Source of the DNA: an uncultured Prevotellaceae bacterium
GTDB taxonomy: Bacteria; Bacteroidota; Bacteroidia; Bacteroidales; Muribaculaceae
Direction: 5' to 3'
DNA length: 64,000 bases
Assembly (NCBI GenBank): GCA_900317835.1
Contig: ONIL01000001.1
Location: forward strand, 1 to 64,000
The position numbers were made by a program, and so were the translations under genes. Below the pieces are notes generated by a model, which was not told the DNA's origin, made no database searches, and worked only from the letters and a program-made list of their open reading frames with translations. This document shows, one piece after another, positions 15,629-25,337 of the stretch (its first letter is position 1; every line of letters starts with the position of its first letter).

Positions 15629-18208
15629 ATGGACAACGATCGAATTCTAGAGATCAACATTGAGAACGAAATGAAGACCAGCTACATCGATTATTCGATG
15701 TCGGTCATTGTTTCGCGTGCGCTGCCCGATGTGCGCGACGGCTTCAAGCCAGTGCACCGCAGGGTACTCTATGGTATGGATAAGTTGCGTAACTACTCCA
15801 ACCAACCCTACAAGAAATCGGCACGTATCGTGGGTGATGTGCTGGGTAAATACCATCCCCACGGCGATTCATCGGTTTATTTGGCCATGGTCCGTCTGGC
15901 CCAAGATTGGGCGATGCGATATCCTCTGGTTGACGGCCAGGGTAACTTCGGCTCGGTAGATGGCGACAGCCCTGCCGCCATGCGTTACACCGAGGTGCGT
16001 CTCGACAAGATGGGCGAGAGCATGATGGAGGACATGGACAAGAATACCGTTGACTTTGTGCCCAACTTTGACAACACGCTTGAAGAGCCTTCAGTGCTGC
16101 CCACCCGCATCCCTAACCTTCTGGTAAACGGTGCAACGGGTATCGCTGTCGGCATGGCTACCAACATGGCTCCCCATAACCTGGGCGAGTGCATCGACGG
16201 ATGCCTGGCGTTGCTCGAGGATCCCGAGATGCAAGTAAGCGACCTGATGAACTACATCAAGGCTCCTGATTTCCCCACGGGCGGTATCATCTACGGTTAC
16301 CAGGGTGTGAAAGACGCCTTTGAGACCGGTCGCGGCCGCATTGTCGTGCGCGCTAAGGCTGAGATTGAGACCGAGCACAATCATGAGCGCATTGTGGTCA
16401 ACGAGATTCCTTACAATGTAAACAAGAAGGACCTTATCGAGAATATTGCCCGTCTGGTCGAGGAAAAGAGGATTGACGGCATCAGTGACATCAACGACGA
16501 GAGTGACCGTCATGGCATGCGCATCGTTATTGATGTGAAGAAGGACTTCAATCCCAACGTGCTGCTCAACAAGCTCTACAAGATGACCGAGTTGCAGTCG
16601 TCCTTTAGCGTGAACAATGTGTGTCTGGTCAACGGCCGACCCATGTTGCTCAACCTCAAGCAGCTGCTGCACTACTTCCTTGAGCACCGTCACGAGGTGG
16701 TAATCCGTCGCACTGAGTATGACCTCAAGAAGGCTAAGGAGCGCGCTCACATCCTGGAAGGACTCATCATCGCCAGCGATAACATCGACGAGGTCATTGC
16801 CATCATCAAGAGCAGCGATTCGACCGAACATGCCATCCAGCGCTTGTGTGAACGCTTCAATTTGAGCGAGGTACAGGCTCGTGCTATCGTTGAGATGCGT
16901 CTGCGCCAGCTCACTGGATTGGAGCAGGAGAAGCTGCACAACGAGTTGGCCGAGGTTCGCAAGACTATCGAACACCTGCAGGCTATCCTCGACGATCCCG
17001 CCGAGTGCCGCAAGGTCATCGAGGAGGAATTGCTCGAGGTCAAGGAAAAGTTCGGCGATGAGCGCCGCACTCAGATTGAATATTCCAGTGAGGAGATGAA
17101 CGCTGAGGACTTCTATAGCGACGATCCCATGATCATCACGATCTCCCACTTTGGCTATATCAAGCGCACCCCGCTCAAGGAATACCGCGCTCAGGCTCGC
17201 GGTGGAGTGGGGGCCAAGGGTAGTGACACCCGCGATGAGGACTTCATCGAGTATGTCTATGAGGCTACCAACCACAATTACATGTTGTTCTTCACCGCAA
17301 CCGGGCGTTGCTTCTGGCTGCGCGTGTTTGAGATCCCCGAGGGTGCCAAGAACAGCAAGGGACGTGCTATCCAGAACCTGCTCAACCTGGATGCCGAGAA
17401 CCGCATTATGGCCTTTGTCCGTGCAACGGCGCTTACCGATCCCGACTATAATCAGTCACATTATATTGTATTTGCTACCAAGAACGGTATCGTGAAGCGC
17501 ACGCGGTTGAGCGAGTACTCACGACCCCGTGCCAATGGTGTGCGTGCCCTCAATATTAACGATGATGATCGTCTTGTGGGCGCCATCCTGACAGAGGGCG
17601 ACAGTGAGGTCATCCTCGCCAACAGCAAGGGCTTCGCAATCCGCTTTGCTGAGACCACCGTGCGTTCCATGGGCCGCACTGCTACAGGTGTTCGCGGTAT
17701 GCGCCTGAGTGAAGGCGACGAGGTGATTGGCATGATTTGTATGCGTTCCGGTACCCGTGACAATGTGCTTGTCGTTTCGGAGCAAGGCATGGGCAAGCGA
17801 AGCGCTCTGGAGGATTACCGTGTAACTAACCGCGGCGGTAAAGGTGTTAAAACTATTAACATAACGCCAAAGACTGGCAAGCTTATTGCTATTAAGAATG
17901 TGAATGATGACAACGACCTTGTCATCATCAACAAGAGCGGTATCGCCATCAGGCTTAAGGTTAGTTCACTCAGGGTAGTGGGACGCGCGACACAAGGCGT
18001 GAGACTCATCAACCTGGAGAAGAAAAACGACGAAATAGCAAGCGTTTGCAAGGTGGACACCGAGCCCGAGACTACCGACGAAGAAAGCGTTCGCGATGCC
18101 TTTGCTGAGGGCCAGAACGAAACACCTGCAACCGATGAGCAAATCAATAATGACGTTAACGAGAATCAAGATAACGAACAAAACAACGAGAACGAACAAA
18201 CATTATAA
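15629..18208 (+). CDS. gyrA: DNA gyrase subunit A
   Basis: Type II topoisomerase subunit that cuts and rejoins DNA during negative supercoiling. From the ATG at 15629 the protein has 859 residues; an upstream in-frame GTG (15596) would add 11 poorly conserved residues. The catalytic tyrosine is Y120 ([10 protein letters not shown]). The C-terminal beta-pinwheel begins with a GyrA box variant, QARGGVG, which argues for gyrase rather than Topo IV. The quinolone region reads [12 protein letters not shown]: the serine is wild type (S81), while the position equal to E. coli D87 is Leu. The protein ends in an Asn/Glu-rich acidic tail. A TPR gene follows 23 bases later. Confidence 0.95.
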   Translation: MDNDRILEINIENEMKTSYIDYSMSVIVSRALPDVRDGFKPVHRRVLYGMDKLRNYSNQPYKKSARIVGDVLGKYHPHGDSSVYLAMVRLAQDWAMRYPLVDGQGNFGSVDGDSPAAMRYTEVRLDKMGESMMEDMDKNTVDFVPNFDNTLEEPSVLPTRIPNLLVNGATGIAVGMATNMAPHNLGECIDGCLALLEDPEMQVSDLMNYIKAPDFPTGGIIYGYQGVKDAFETGRGRIVVRAKAEIETEHNHERIVVNEIPYNVNKKDLIENIARLVEEKRIDGISDINDESDRHGMRIVIDVKKDFNPNVLLNKLYKMTELQSSFSVNNVCLVNGRPMLLNLKQLLHYFLEHRHEVVIRRTEYDLKKAKERAHILEGLIIASDNIDEVIAIIKSSDSTEHAIQRLCERFNLSEVQARAIVEMRLRQLTGLEQEKLHNELAEVRKTIEHLQAILDDPAECRKVIEEELLEVKEKFGDERRTQIEYSSEEMNAEDFYSDDPMIITISHFGYIKRTPLKEYRAQARGGVGAKGSDTRDEDFIEYVYEATNHNYMLFFTATGRCFWLRVFEIPEGAKNSKGRAIQNLLNLDAENRIMAFVRATALTDPDYNQSHYIVFATKNGIVKRTRLSEYSRPRANGVRALNINDDDRLVGAILTEGDSEVILANSKGFAIRFAETTVRSMGRTATGVRGMRLSEGDEVIGMICMRSGTRDNVLVVSEQGMGKRSALEDYRVTNRGGKGVKTINITPKTGKLIAIKNVNDDNDLVIINKSGIAIRLKVSSLRVVGRATQGVRLINLEKKNDEIASVCKVDTEPETTDEESVRDAFAEGQNETPATDEQINNDVNENQDNEQNNENEQTL

Positions 18209-18231
18209 ACCAAGTTAATTTGTTAAGAAAA

Positions 18232-19368
18232 ATGAAAAAAATGATTCTTTTCGGCGCAGCCGCCATCATGATGGCGTTTGGCGCATCGGCTCAGATGAGC
18301 CTCGTGAAAGACCTCGCCAAGAAGGCTGCTTCGGGTAATCTAAATGATTTGGCCACTGTGCTTGAGCAAATTGAACCGGCTCTCACCAATCCCGAGAGCG
18401 CTAAAGACGTGCTCACATGGTACACCGCCGGTAAGGCTGCATTCGGCTTGTATGATGAATTGTATAAGATGAAGCTGATGGGCCAACCCGTTGAAGACGA
18501 CATGATGAGTCAGGCCCTGAGCGCTGGTTACGAGTTCTATCAGACAGCACTGCCTCTTGACACGATAGTTGAGATGGACAAGAACGGCATGCCCAAGCTG
18601 AATAAGGACGGAAGCAAAAAAGTGAAGACCAAATACAGCAAGGACATTATCGGTGCGCTCACCTCTCACATGGGTGACATCGCTAATGCCGGTAACATTT
18701 TCTTGCAGGCTAGTGATTGGGAGAATGCTGCCAATGCTTTCGGTAACTATGCCGATATTGCTAGTTCGCCCTTCGCTATTGCTAACGGAGTTGCCGCTCC
18801 CGACAGCACTCTGAGCCAGGTGCGTTTCTTCCAGGGTTATTCACAGTACCAGATTCAGCACTTTGCCGAAGCCTATGAGAACTTTACCAAGGCTCGCAAA
18901 CTGGGTTACACCGACAACAACATTGTTGATTTCCAGACTTCATCGTTGGCCAACATGGTTCAGGCCATGCTTGACAAGGAAGAGTTTGAAAAAGCTTATG
19001 CCTTCATTGACAATGCTCTCAAGGGAGACCCCATGAATGGTACCCTGCACGACATCAAGGGATTCACTGTTGAGTTGAAGGAAGGTGTTGATGCCGCATT
19101 GCCCTTCTATCGCAAGGCTGTTGAGGTTGCCCCTGACTATGCAAACGCTCACTTCGATGTTGGCCGCTGCCTCTACCTGCAGGCTCAGAAGATCATTGAC
19201 GACAATCCCAACGCCACCAACAAGGAGCTCATTCCCAAGATCAAACCGATCTATGACGAGGCTATTCCTTTCTTGAAGAAGGCTTCAGAGCTCAACCCCG
19301 ATGACAACAAGGCTAAGAACGTCCTTGACGACATCCTCTACAAGTTTGAGGTGATGGGTGTGAAGTAA
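18232..19368 (+). CDS. Exported tetratricopeptide repeat protein (paralogue 1)
   Basis: Periplasmic or surface TPR protein of 378 residues. A signal peptide (MKKMILFGAAAIMMAFGASAQ) sets the start at the ATG at 18232. The middle has the stretch LDTIVEMDKNGMP followed by KVKTKYSKD, shared with the next gene. The C-terminal half consists of helical TPR units (about 150-370). It probably mediates protein contacts; no enzyme signature is seen. Transcribed just behind gyrA, it is probably in the same operon. A terminator follows at 19400-19434. The function is unknown. Confidence 0.75.
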   Translation: MKKMILFGAAAIMMAFGASAQMSLVKDLAKKAASGNLNDLATVLEQIEPALTNPESAKDVLTWYTAGKAAFGLYDELYKMKLMGQPVEDDMMSQALSAGYEFYQTALPLDTIVEMDKNGMPKLNKDGSKKVKTKYSKDIIGALTSHMGDIANAGNIFLQASDWENAANAFGNYADIASSPFAIANGVAAPDSTLSQVRFFQGYSQYQIQHFAEAYENFTKARKLGYTDNNIVDFQTSSLANMVQAMLDKEEFEKAYAFIDNALKGDPMNGTLHDIKGFTVELKEGVDAALPFYRKAVEVAPDYANAHFDVGRCLYLQAQKIIDDNPNATNKELIPKIKPIYDEAIPFLKKASELNPDDNKAKNVLDDILYKFEVMGVK

Positions 19369-19399
19369 TGTAACAAGCAAAGAGTTATTTATTTTTGGC

Positions 19400-19434
19400 G
19401 AGCGGTCCAAGGGAATGACCTCCTTGAACCGCTC
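19400..19434 (+). terminator. Terminator after gyrA-TPR
   Basis: GAGCGGTCCAAGG pairs with CCTTGAACCGCTC (one bulged pair) around a 9-base loop; a moderately T-rich stretch follows. Confidence 0.7.
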
Positions 19435-19473
19435 GTCTATTTCTGTGCTATTGCGTGGTTGTCGAAAAATGAC

Positions 19474-19481
19474 TATTTTTG
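19474..19481 (+). promoter_or_regulatory. Promoter for the second TPR gene
   Basis: TATTTTTG with TTG at 19451-19453, 20 bases upstream. It lies inside any longer reading of the gene and therefore supports the GTG start at 19511. Confidence 0.65.
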
Positions 19482-19510
19482 CAGCCGTTTATAATCAAGG
19501 AGGGATTATT

Positions 19511-20752
19511 GTGAAAAGAATTATAATCATCTTTGCCGCATTGGTGACGTTATCTTTCAGCGCCACAGCACAGCGTCATCTCATCGGTGAGACAAAGAAA
19601 GCCATCAGCGGACTCACAATGACCGTTGACAGCTATGAAAAGGCTTTTACTAAGTTCAAGCCGGCACTCACCCATGAAGAGACATGCAACCATCCAGGCA
19701 CTTGGACTCTAGCCAATCAAATCAAGATTGAACAGTTCGACAAGTATATGGATAACCGTCGAGTAGGCAAGAAAATCAATATTCAGTCAATGGGACACAC
19801 CTTGATTGATGCTTATGACTATGGCATGAAAGCCCTCAGCCTTGACACTATTCCGGTGCTTGACAAAAAGGGGGCGGCCGTCATTGACAAAAAGTCCAAG
19901 CGGCCCAAGGTGAAGACACGCTTCAGCAAGGACGTTGTGAACCGCTTGCTTGAACATCACGACAACTATCGTGTCGTGGGCAGCGAACTTTATAACATCA
20001 AGGATTGGGATGGTGCTTACCGGGCTTGGGACGATTACTGCAAGATGGCGGCCCGTATCGATGATCCACGCTGGATCAAGCCTGACAGCATTGTTGCCGA
20101 GGTGCGCTACTATCAGGGCATAGCAGCCTGGCAAAAGACCGACACCATCGATGCTGTGCGGCTGTTCAGCGTCGCACGTCACATGGGCTATAACCGCAAA
20201 GAGGCCTATGACTATGCGTTGGTGTGCCTCAATGACCTGGGCAATGAAGCCGAGGTGGTGAGGCTCGCTTGGGAAGCCTACCTCAAGTTTGGTATCAGTG
20301 ATCCACAGTACATACGCATATTGATCAACAACTTCATTAACCGTGAGGATTTCTCGGGTGCCAACGACCTGATTGATGAGGCGATGGCTGTTAATGCCGA
20401 GGATGACGAACTGCTCAATCTCAAGGGGCTGGTGGTCGAGAGCCAGCAAGGAATCTTTGAGGCGTTCCCTTACTATCAGCGTTGCATTGAACTGAACGAC
20501 AGTAATGCCAGTGGCCTGTTTAATGTGGGGCGTTATTTCTACAATAAGGCCCAGGAGACCCGTCAGAACAGCCATCTGTATGGCAAGCGCCTTGCCGACC
20601 AGGTTAATCCCATCTACCGTGAGGCTTTGCCTTATTTGGAGAAATCGTTCGCTATCAATCCCCATAACGAGGAGTTGATCAATGCCTTGCGTGACATCTA
20701 TTACAAGTTGGGCGAGGGAGAGAAACTGCAGTCGATTGAATCGATAAAATGA
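19511..20752 (+). CDS. Exported tetratricopeptide repeat protein (paralogue 2), GTG start
   Basis: Exported TPR protein of 413 residues. The start is taken as GTG 19511 for three reasons: it opens a clean signal peptide (ending SATAQ), an AGGAGG Shine-Dalgarno sequence lies at 19499-19504, and the promoter at 19474-19481 rules out upstream codons. The central block LDTIPVLDKKG...KVKTRFSKD matches the gyrA-linked TPR protein, and both end in TPR-like helices, so the pair is a tandem duplication that has diverged. A strong SD is unusual among the genes of this window. The function is unknown. Confidence 0.75.
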   Translation: MKRIIIIFAALVTLSFSATAQRHLIGETKKAISGLTMTVDSYEKAFTKFKPALTHEETCNHPGTWTLANQIKIEQFDKYMDNRRVGKKINIQSMGHTLIDAYDYGMKALSLDTIPVLDKKGAAVIDKKSKRPKVKTRFSKDVVNRLLEHHDNYRVVGSELYNIKDWDGAYRAWDDYCKMAARIDDPRWIKPDSIVAEVRYYQGIAAWQKTDTIDAVRLFSVARHMGYNRKEAYDYALVCLNDLGNEAEVVRLAWEAYLKFGISDPQYIRILINNFINREDFSGANDLIDEAMAVNAEDDELLNLKGLVVESQQGIFEAFPYYQRCIELNDSNASGLFNVGRYFYNKAQETRQNSHLYGKRLADQVNPIYREALPYLEKSFAINPHNEELINALRDIYYKLGEGEKLQSIESIK

Positions 20753-20764
20753 GGATTAAGTGAT

Positions 20765-20806
20765 AAAAAAACCGTGGCAACGTCATTAAATGTTGCCACG
20801 GTTTTT
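20765..20806. terminator. Bidirectional intrinsic terminator
   Basis: An 11-bp perfect stem ACCGTGGCAAC / GTTGCCACGGT is flanked by A-run and T-run, so it can terminate both the TPR gene and the convergent lpx operon. Confidence 0.85.
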
Positions 20807-20835
20807 ATTTCTTGTTGTGAATGACGGCGATGATG

Positions 20836-21609
20836 TCACGATTTCCTCACGATGCCACGGGCGCTGCCTTTCACAAAGTTGACAATGATGTCACGCTCAG
20901 GGCTTGCCGGTAGCTCATTGACAGCTTCAAGAGACTGTGTGATGTTCAATCCCGAGTCATAGATGGTGCGGTAAACGTCGGCAATGGCGTCAATCTGCTC
21001 GCTTGTGTAGCCGCGGCGGTGCAGGCCCACCTTGTTCACGCCTTCATAGGCGATGGGATAACGTGCTGCCATGCAATAGGGCGGAATATCCTTGTTAACA
21101 AGCGCACCACCTTGAATCATCACGTGGCATCCGATTTTGGTAAACTGATGGACGAGCGCTCCACCTCCGATGATGGCCCAATCGTCAACAACGACCTCAC
21201 CAGCAAGCTGTGCCGAGTTAGACATGATGACATGATTGCCCACGTTGCAATCGTGTGCCACATGGCAATAGGCCATGATGAGGCAGTTCTCGCCAACGAC
21301 GGTTTTGCCCTTGGAAGCGGTGCCACGATGTATGGTGACGAACTCACGAATTACTGTGTTGTCTCCAATAATTGCCACGGTGTCTTCTCCTTGAAATTTC
21401 AGGTCTTGTGGGATGTCGCCCACAACGGCGTTTGCGTGGATGTGGCAGTTCTTGCCGATGCGTGTGCCACAGCGCACAACGGCACCACTGTCGATGATGG
21501 TTCCGTCGCCAATCTCAACGTTGGCATCGATGGTCACAAATGGGCCGATGGTTACATTTTCGCCAATCTTAGCGTCAGGGTGAACGACGGCAAACTGATG
21601 GATATTCAT
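20836..21609 (-). CDS. lpxA: UDP-N-acetylglucosamine acyltransferase
   Basis: First acyltransferase of lipid A synthesis, adding a 3-hydroxyacyl chain from ACP to UDP-GlcNAc in the cytoplasm. The 257 residues begin with a left-handed beta-helix of hexapeptide repeats (VHPDAKIGENVTIG and onward). The catalytic histidine is in MAYCHVAHDCNVG, and the C-terminal helical part (from about 190) completes the trimeric enzyme. It is last of the lpxD, lpxC-fabZ, lpxA run, 40 bases after the lpxC-fabZ stop. Confidence 0.93.
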   Translation of the reverse strand: MNIHQFAVVHPDAKIGENVTIGPFVTIDANVEIGDGTIIDSGAVVRCGTRIGKNCHIHANAVVGDIPQDLKFQGEDTVAIIGDNTVIREFVTIHRGTASKGKTVVGENCLIMAYCHVAHDCNVGNHVIMSNSAQLAGEVVVDDWAIIGGGALVHQFTKIGCHVMIQGGALVNKDIPPYCMAARYPIAYEGVNKVGLHRRGYTSEQIDAIADVYRTIYDSGLNITQSLEAVNELPASPERDIIVNFVKGSARGIVRKS

Positions 21610-21649
21610 TATTACTATTATTGCTTATTGATAGTATATAGTTACTTTT

Positions 21650-23044
21650 TTACTCGGGATTCTTGACAATCTGTGCCATGAACTCTGCCTCAGTGACAAT
21701 TTTCTCGCCCACAAAGGCATAGCCCTTCATCACTGCGGTGCCGCGACGGATGGGCGTCATCAGTGACAGGTGGAAAATGAGCGTGTCGCCGGGAACAACC
21801 TTGCTGCGGAACTTCACGTTGTCAATCTTCAGGAAATAGGTCGAATAATTCTCAGGATCATCCACACTGCTCAGCACCAGTATGCCGCCCACTTGAGCCA
21901 TTGCCTCGACTTGAAGCACGCCAGGCATGACAGGCTCGTTGGGGAAGTGACCCTGGAAGTACGGCTCATTGACGGTAACGTTCTTGATTCCCACAATATG
22001 CTTCTTGCCCTTCTCGATAATCTTGTCAACGAGTAGCATGGGATAGCGATGGGGCAGCATGGAACGTATCTGGTTGATGTCGTAGAGTGATTCCTTGTTC
22101 GGGTCATAGATGGGCGCCTGCACGTTTTGATAACGCAACTCTTGGCGTATCTTCTTAGACAGTTGGGTGTTGATGGTGTGTCCAGGACGGGTGGCAACAA
22201 TACGGCCTTTCAAGGGACGGCCAATCAAGGCCAGGTCACCTAACACGTCGAGCAACTTATGGCGTGCAGGCTCGTTCTTGAATGCCAGAGGCTTGTTGTT
22301 GAGGTAGCCCAGTTCGCCAGCGGGTTTGTGGGGCACGTTCATCACGTCGGCCATGTGGTCCAGGTCCTCCTGCTTCATGGGCGAGTCATAGATGACGATG
22401 GCATTATCCAGGTCACCGCCCTTGATGAGGTTGAGCTGGATGAGTGGCTGCACCTCACGAACAAAAACAAACGTGCGGCTGCCAGCAATTTCCTGCTTGA
22501 ACAGTTTGATATCGGTCAGCGATGCAAACTGGTTGCCCAATACGGGAGAGTCATACTCAACCATGCAGTCGATTGAGAAATCGTCATCAGGCAAAACAAT
22601 GAGTGACGAGCCGGTTTCCTTGTCAACAACCTTGATGCGTTGCTTCACGACATAGAACTCCTTTTCGGCTTCCTGTTCAACGATACCTGCTTTTTCAATT
22701 TCCTGGCACCAGATGATGGCACTGCCGTCAAGAATGGGTACCTCGCCACAGTTCACCTCAATCAGGCAGTTGTCTATACCGGCGGCATACAAGGCTGCCA
22801 TGGCGTGCTCAATGGTGCTCACACGGGCTTCCTTGTTGCTCTTGCTGGCAATGACGGTGCCGCGTGTGGTCTCGATGACGTGCTCGGCAAGTGCTTGTAT
22901 AGTAGGTTGCCCTTCCAGGTCAATGCGCTTGAACACATAACCGGTGTTCACGTCAGCAGGCTTGAATGTAGCCGTTGACATTTGTCCCGTGTGCAAGCCC
23001 TTGCCCTTGACGGTGAAGGCGTTTTTCAGCGTTGTTTGTTTCAT
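21650..23044 (-). CDS. lpxC: Bifunctional LpxC deacetylase / FabZ dehydratase
   Basis: Fusion of two enzymes, 464 residues. Residues 1 to about 305 are UDP-3-O-acyl-GlcNAc deacetylase, with zinc ligands visible in STIEHAMAAL and ARHKLLDVLGD and the catalytic-site loop RPGHTINTQL. Residues about 315-464 are 3-hydroxyacyl-ACP dehydratase FabZ, with PHRYPMLLVDKI and the active-site YFQGHFPNEPVMPG. The fusion is typical of Bacteroidetes and physically links lipid A commitment with fatty acid elongation, the two pathways that compete for 3-hydroxyacyl-ACP. The ATG at 23044 (MKQTTLKNAF) is preferred over one 12 codons upstream. Confidence 0.95.
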   Translation of the reverse strand: MKQTTLKNAFTVKGKGLHTGQMSTATFKPADVNTGYVFKRIDLEGQPTIQALAEHVIETTRGTVIASKSNKEARVSTIEHAMAALYAAGIDNCLIEVNCGEVPILDGSAIIWCQEIEKAGIVEQEAEKEFYVVKQRIKVVDKETGSSLIVLPDDDFSIDCMVEYDSPVLGNQFASLTDIKLFKQEIAGSRTFVFVREVQPLIQLNLIKGGDLDNAIVIYDSPMKQEDLDHMADVMNVPHKPAGELGYLNNKPLAFKNEPARHKLLDVLGDLALIGRPLKGRIVATRPGHTINTQLSKKIRQELRYQNVQAPIYDPNKESLYDINQIRSMLPHRYPMLLVDKIIEKGKKHIVGIKNVTVNEPYFQGHFPNEPVMPGVLQVEAMAQVGGILVLSSVDDPENYSTYFLKIDNVKFRSKVVPGDTLIFHLSLMTPIRRGTAVMKGYAFVGEKIVTEAEFMAQIVKNPE

Positions 23045-23082
23045 ATTTTGGTTTCCAGTTTTTGATCCTAAATGGAACAAGG

Positions 23083-24099
23083 CTACAGTTTCTTCTTCAG
23101 TTCCTTGATGTCATTGTACATTTCGCCAAGTCGCTTGAGATAAACGGTTTGACGTGCAAATTCCATCGCGGGTTGCACGGGGGCTCCCAACCACTTGCCA
23201 CCGCTACCGATGCTGTTGTCAACACCGGTCTGTGCGCCGATGCCGTTCTTGTCACCAACAGTGATATGGCCGGCAAAGCCCACTTGACCGCCCACCATGT
23301 TGTACTTGCCGATCTTGGTTGAGCCGGCAACGCCCACCTGGGCTGCCATGACGGTGCTCTCTCCAACCTCGACGTTGTGGGCAATCTGGATAAGGTTATC
23401 AAGCTTGGCGCCTTTCTTGACTACAGTGGCACCCATTGTGGCACGGTCGATGGTCGTGTTGGCACCAATCTCAACGTCATCCTCGAGAATGACAATACCC
23501 ACTTGGGAAATCTTCTCGTAAGAACCGTCTTCTTTGGGTGCGAAACCGAAGCCGTCACCGCCGATAATGGCGCCACCCTGCACAATGCAGCGGTTGCCGA
23601 TGCGGCAGCCATGATAAATCTTGACTCCAGGATACAGGATGACATCATCGCCCAAGGTTACTCCATCACCGACATACACCTGAGGGTATATCTTGACATG
23701 CTTGCCAATGGTCACACCGTTACCGATGTAGGCAAATGCACCGACATAAACATCGTCGGGCAGGGTAGTGCCTTGGCCCACGTGAATGGGGTCTTCAACG
23801 CCTTGTTTCTCTGGGCTCTGGCTGCTGACGAAGTTCAACAGGTCGGCAAGTGTCTTGTAAGGATCATCAACACGAATGAGCGTTGCCTTGACTTCCTGTT
23901 CGGCAACAAAATCTTTGCGAACGAGCACCGCCGAGGCTTGCGTGGTGTAAATGAAGTGGGTGTATTTTGGATTGGCGAGAAAAGTCAAGCAACCAGGTGT
24001 GGCTTCCTCGATTTTAGCATAGTTGTTAATTACGGTTGAGGCATCGCCATCGACCGTACCGTTAACCATTGCTGCAAGTTGTTGTGCAGTAATTTCCAT
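23083..24099 (-). CDS. lpxD: UDP-3-O-(3-hydroxyacyl)glucosamine N-acyltransferase
   Basis: Third enzyme of lipid A synthesis, adding the N-linked acyl chain. The 338 residues have an N-terminal uridine-binding domain (about 1-100), a hexapeptide beta-helix and the catalytic His region [13 protein letters not shown] short C-terminal helix rich in lysine ends the protein. It is first in the lpxD, lpxC-fabZ, lpxA operon, with 38 bases to the next start. No exact TAnnTTTG box is found upstream; GAACTTTG on the minus strand near 24137-24144 is a weak candidate. Confidence 0.93.
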   Translation of the reverse strand: MEITAQQLAAMVNGTVDGDASTVINNYAKIEEATPGCLTFLANPKYTHFIYTTQASAVLVRKDFVAEQEVKATLIRVDDPYKTLADLLNFVSSQSPEKQGVEDPIHVGQGTTLPDDVYVGAFAYIGNGVTIGKHVKIYPQVYVGDGVTLGDDVILYPGVKIYHGCRIGNRCIVQGGAIIGGDGFGFAPKEDGSYEKISQVGIVILEDDVEIGANTTIDRATMGATVVKKGAKLDNLIQIAHNVEVGESTVMAAQVGVAGSTKIGKYNMVGGQVGFAGHITVGDKNGIGAQTGVDNSIGSGGKWLGAPVQPAMEFARQTVYLKRLGEMYNDIKELKKKL

Positions 24100-24199
24100 G
24101 ATGTAGTTAAATATTGACTAGTCTTTTTAAAAACAGCTGCAAAGTTCGCAAAAAAAACACAATATCACAACATTATAGTGGTGACAATCGCTCGTGATG

Positions 24200-24233
24200 T
24201 GCCAAAAAGGACACTTATTTGTCTATTTTGGCA
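24200..24233 (-). terminator. Terminator after the thioredoxin lipoprotein
   Basis: TGCCAAAA (24200-24207) pairs with TTTTGGCA (24226-24233); an inner GACA/TGTC pair extends the stem. It lies 10 bases behind the stop at 24244. Confidence 0.6.
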
Positions 24234-24243
24234 TCGTTTTGCA

Positions 24244-24690
24244 CTATTTAGCGCTGTGCTTGAGTAATTCGGTGATTTTTGCTTCAATGATTTCAGGCGC
24301 TTGCAATCCCATGAGGGTCTGGTAGTCGCCATTGGGCGCAACGAACAGCAACAGTGGTATGGCCTCAACGCGGAATTCCTGAGCCAGTTCAGGCTCTTGG
24401 TCAACATCGATGCGCTTGAAGATCACTTCACCCTTGTGGCCTTTCTCAATTTCATCAAGAATGGGAGAAAGCTCCTGGCAGGGTCCGCACCATGTAGCGT
24501 AGAAATCGACAACCATCGGTTTGGAACTCAGGAGAGTTGATTGCTTGATCCAGTCGCCTTGTTCGTCTTCTTGGGTATTGGTTGCCATTTCGCTTTGGGA
24601 ATTCTCGACCGTTGTGTTGTTGTCTTGGTGATTTCGATTGCAAGCCAAGAGCAACAGGAGCGCCGTTAAGCAGAAGAATATCTTTCTCAT
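24244..24690 (-). CDS. Thioredoxin-fold lipoprotein
   Basis: Membrane-attached thioredoxin of 148 residues. A lipoprotein signal ends at LLLLAC (Cys17). A linker rich in Asn, Gln and Glu follows, then a thioredoxin fold with the redox site WCGPC (Cys68 and Cys71) and the cis-proline context AIPLLLF. It probably carries out disulfide exchange in the periplasm. It is third in an operon behind a B3/4 protein and a Sua5-type protein, with a 30-base gap. Confidence 0.88.
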   Translation of the reverse strand: MRKIFFCLTALLLLLACNRNHQDNNTTVENSQSEMATNTQEDEQGDWIKQSTLLSSKPMVVDFYATWCGPCQELSPILDEIEKGHKGEVIFKRIDVDQEPELAQEFRVEAIPLLLFVAPNGDYQTLMGLQAPEIIEAKITELLKHSAK

Positions 24691-24720
24691 TTAATGTTAA
24701 AGTATGAATGGTTGTTCAAC

Positions 24721-25323
24721 TTATTGCAGTTTTCCTTTTCCCAGACGTGTGATTTGTGGCTCGCTGCCTGTGCAGTCCACAATAGTGGAGGGTAGCAACT
24801 GCCCCCGGCCTGAATCGATGACGATGTCAACCTTCGACCCGAAGGCTTCAGCCATCAGGCCAGGCTCGCAACGGTAATCCTCATCATCCCCTGGGACCGA
24901 CGTCGTCAGAATAGGGCCACCCAGAGTGCGCACTATCGAGAGGGCAATCTCGTTATCAGGGATGCGGATGCCCACCGTTCGACGTCCCTTGAATGCCTTG
25001 GGCAGTTTGGATAGAGCGGGGAGAATGAACGTGAAAGGCCCTGGCAAATTGGCCTTCATCAGGCGGAACTGGGTGTTGTCAAACTTGGCAAACTGCGCTA
25101 CCTGAGAGATGTCATCACAGATGATGGACAAGTTCGTCTTGGCCGACTTCATCTCCTTGATGGAACAGATGCGTTCAATGGCCTGGTTGTTGAGGGCATC
25201 ACAGCCAAGCGCATACACGGTGTCGGTGGGATAGATAATCAAACCACCGTCCTTGAGTGTCTCTACCACTTGGTCAATGTGACGTTGGTTAATATTGTTC
25301 TCTAAAATTTCCAGTGTTTCCAT
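24721..25323 (-). CDS. Sua5/YciO/YrdC family protein (threonylcarbamoyl-AMP synthase-like)
   Basis: YrdC-fold protein of 200 residues. Conserved features include YPTDTVYALGCDA (about 33), KEMKSAK, LPGPFTFILP and GIRIPDN. Members make threonylcarbamoyl-AMP for the t6A modification of ANN-decoding tRNAs; the YciO branch has an unclear role, and this shorter form without the Sua5 C-terminal domain could be either. It lies 14 bases behind a B3/4 tRNA-binding-domain protein, which fits a tRNA-related operon. Confidence 0.85.
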   Translation of the reverse strand: METLEILENNINQRHIDQVVETLKDGGLIIYPTDTVYALGCDALNNQAIERICSIKEMKSAKTNLSIICDDISQVAQFAKFDNTQFRLMKANLPGPFTFILPALSKLPKAFKGRRTVGIRIPDNEIALSIVRTLGGPILTTSVPGDDEDYRCEPGLMAEAFGSKVDIVIDSGRGQLLPSTIVDCTGSEPQITRLGKGKLQ

Positions 25324-25337
25324 ATAGTGTTGATTAT

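Noticed and set aside
16091..17275. Long open frame (394 codons) antisense to gyrA
   Set aside because: It lies wholly inside the gyrA gene, has no domain I recognise and no promoter; codon bias of gyrA explains it.
19787..20665. 292-codon open frame antisense to the second TPR gene
   Set aside because: Fully overlapped by a gene with signal peptide, promoter and SD on the other strand; no independent support.
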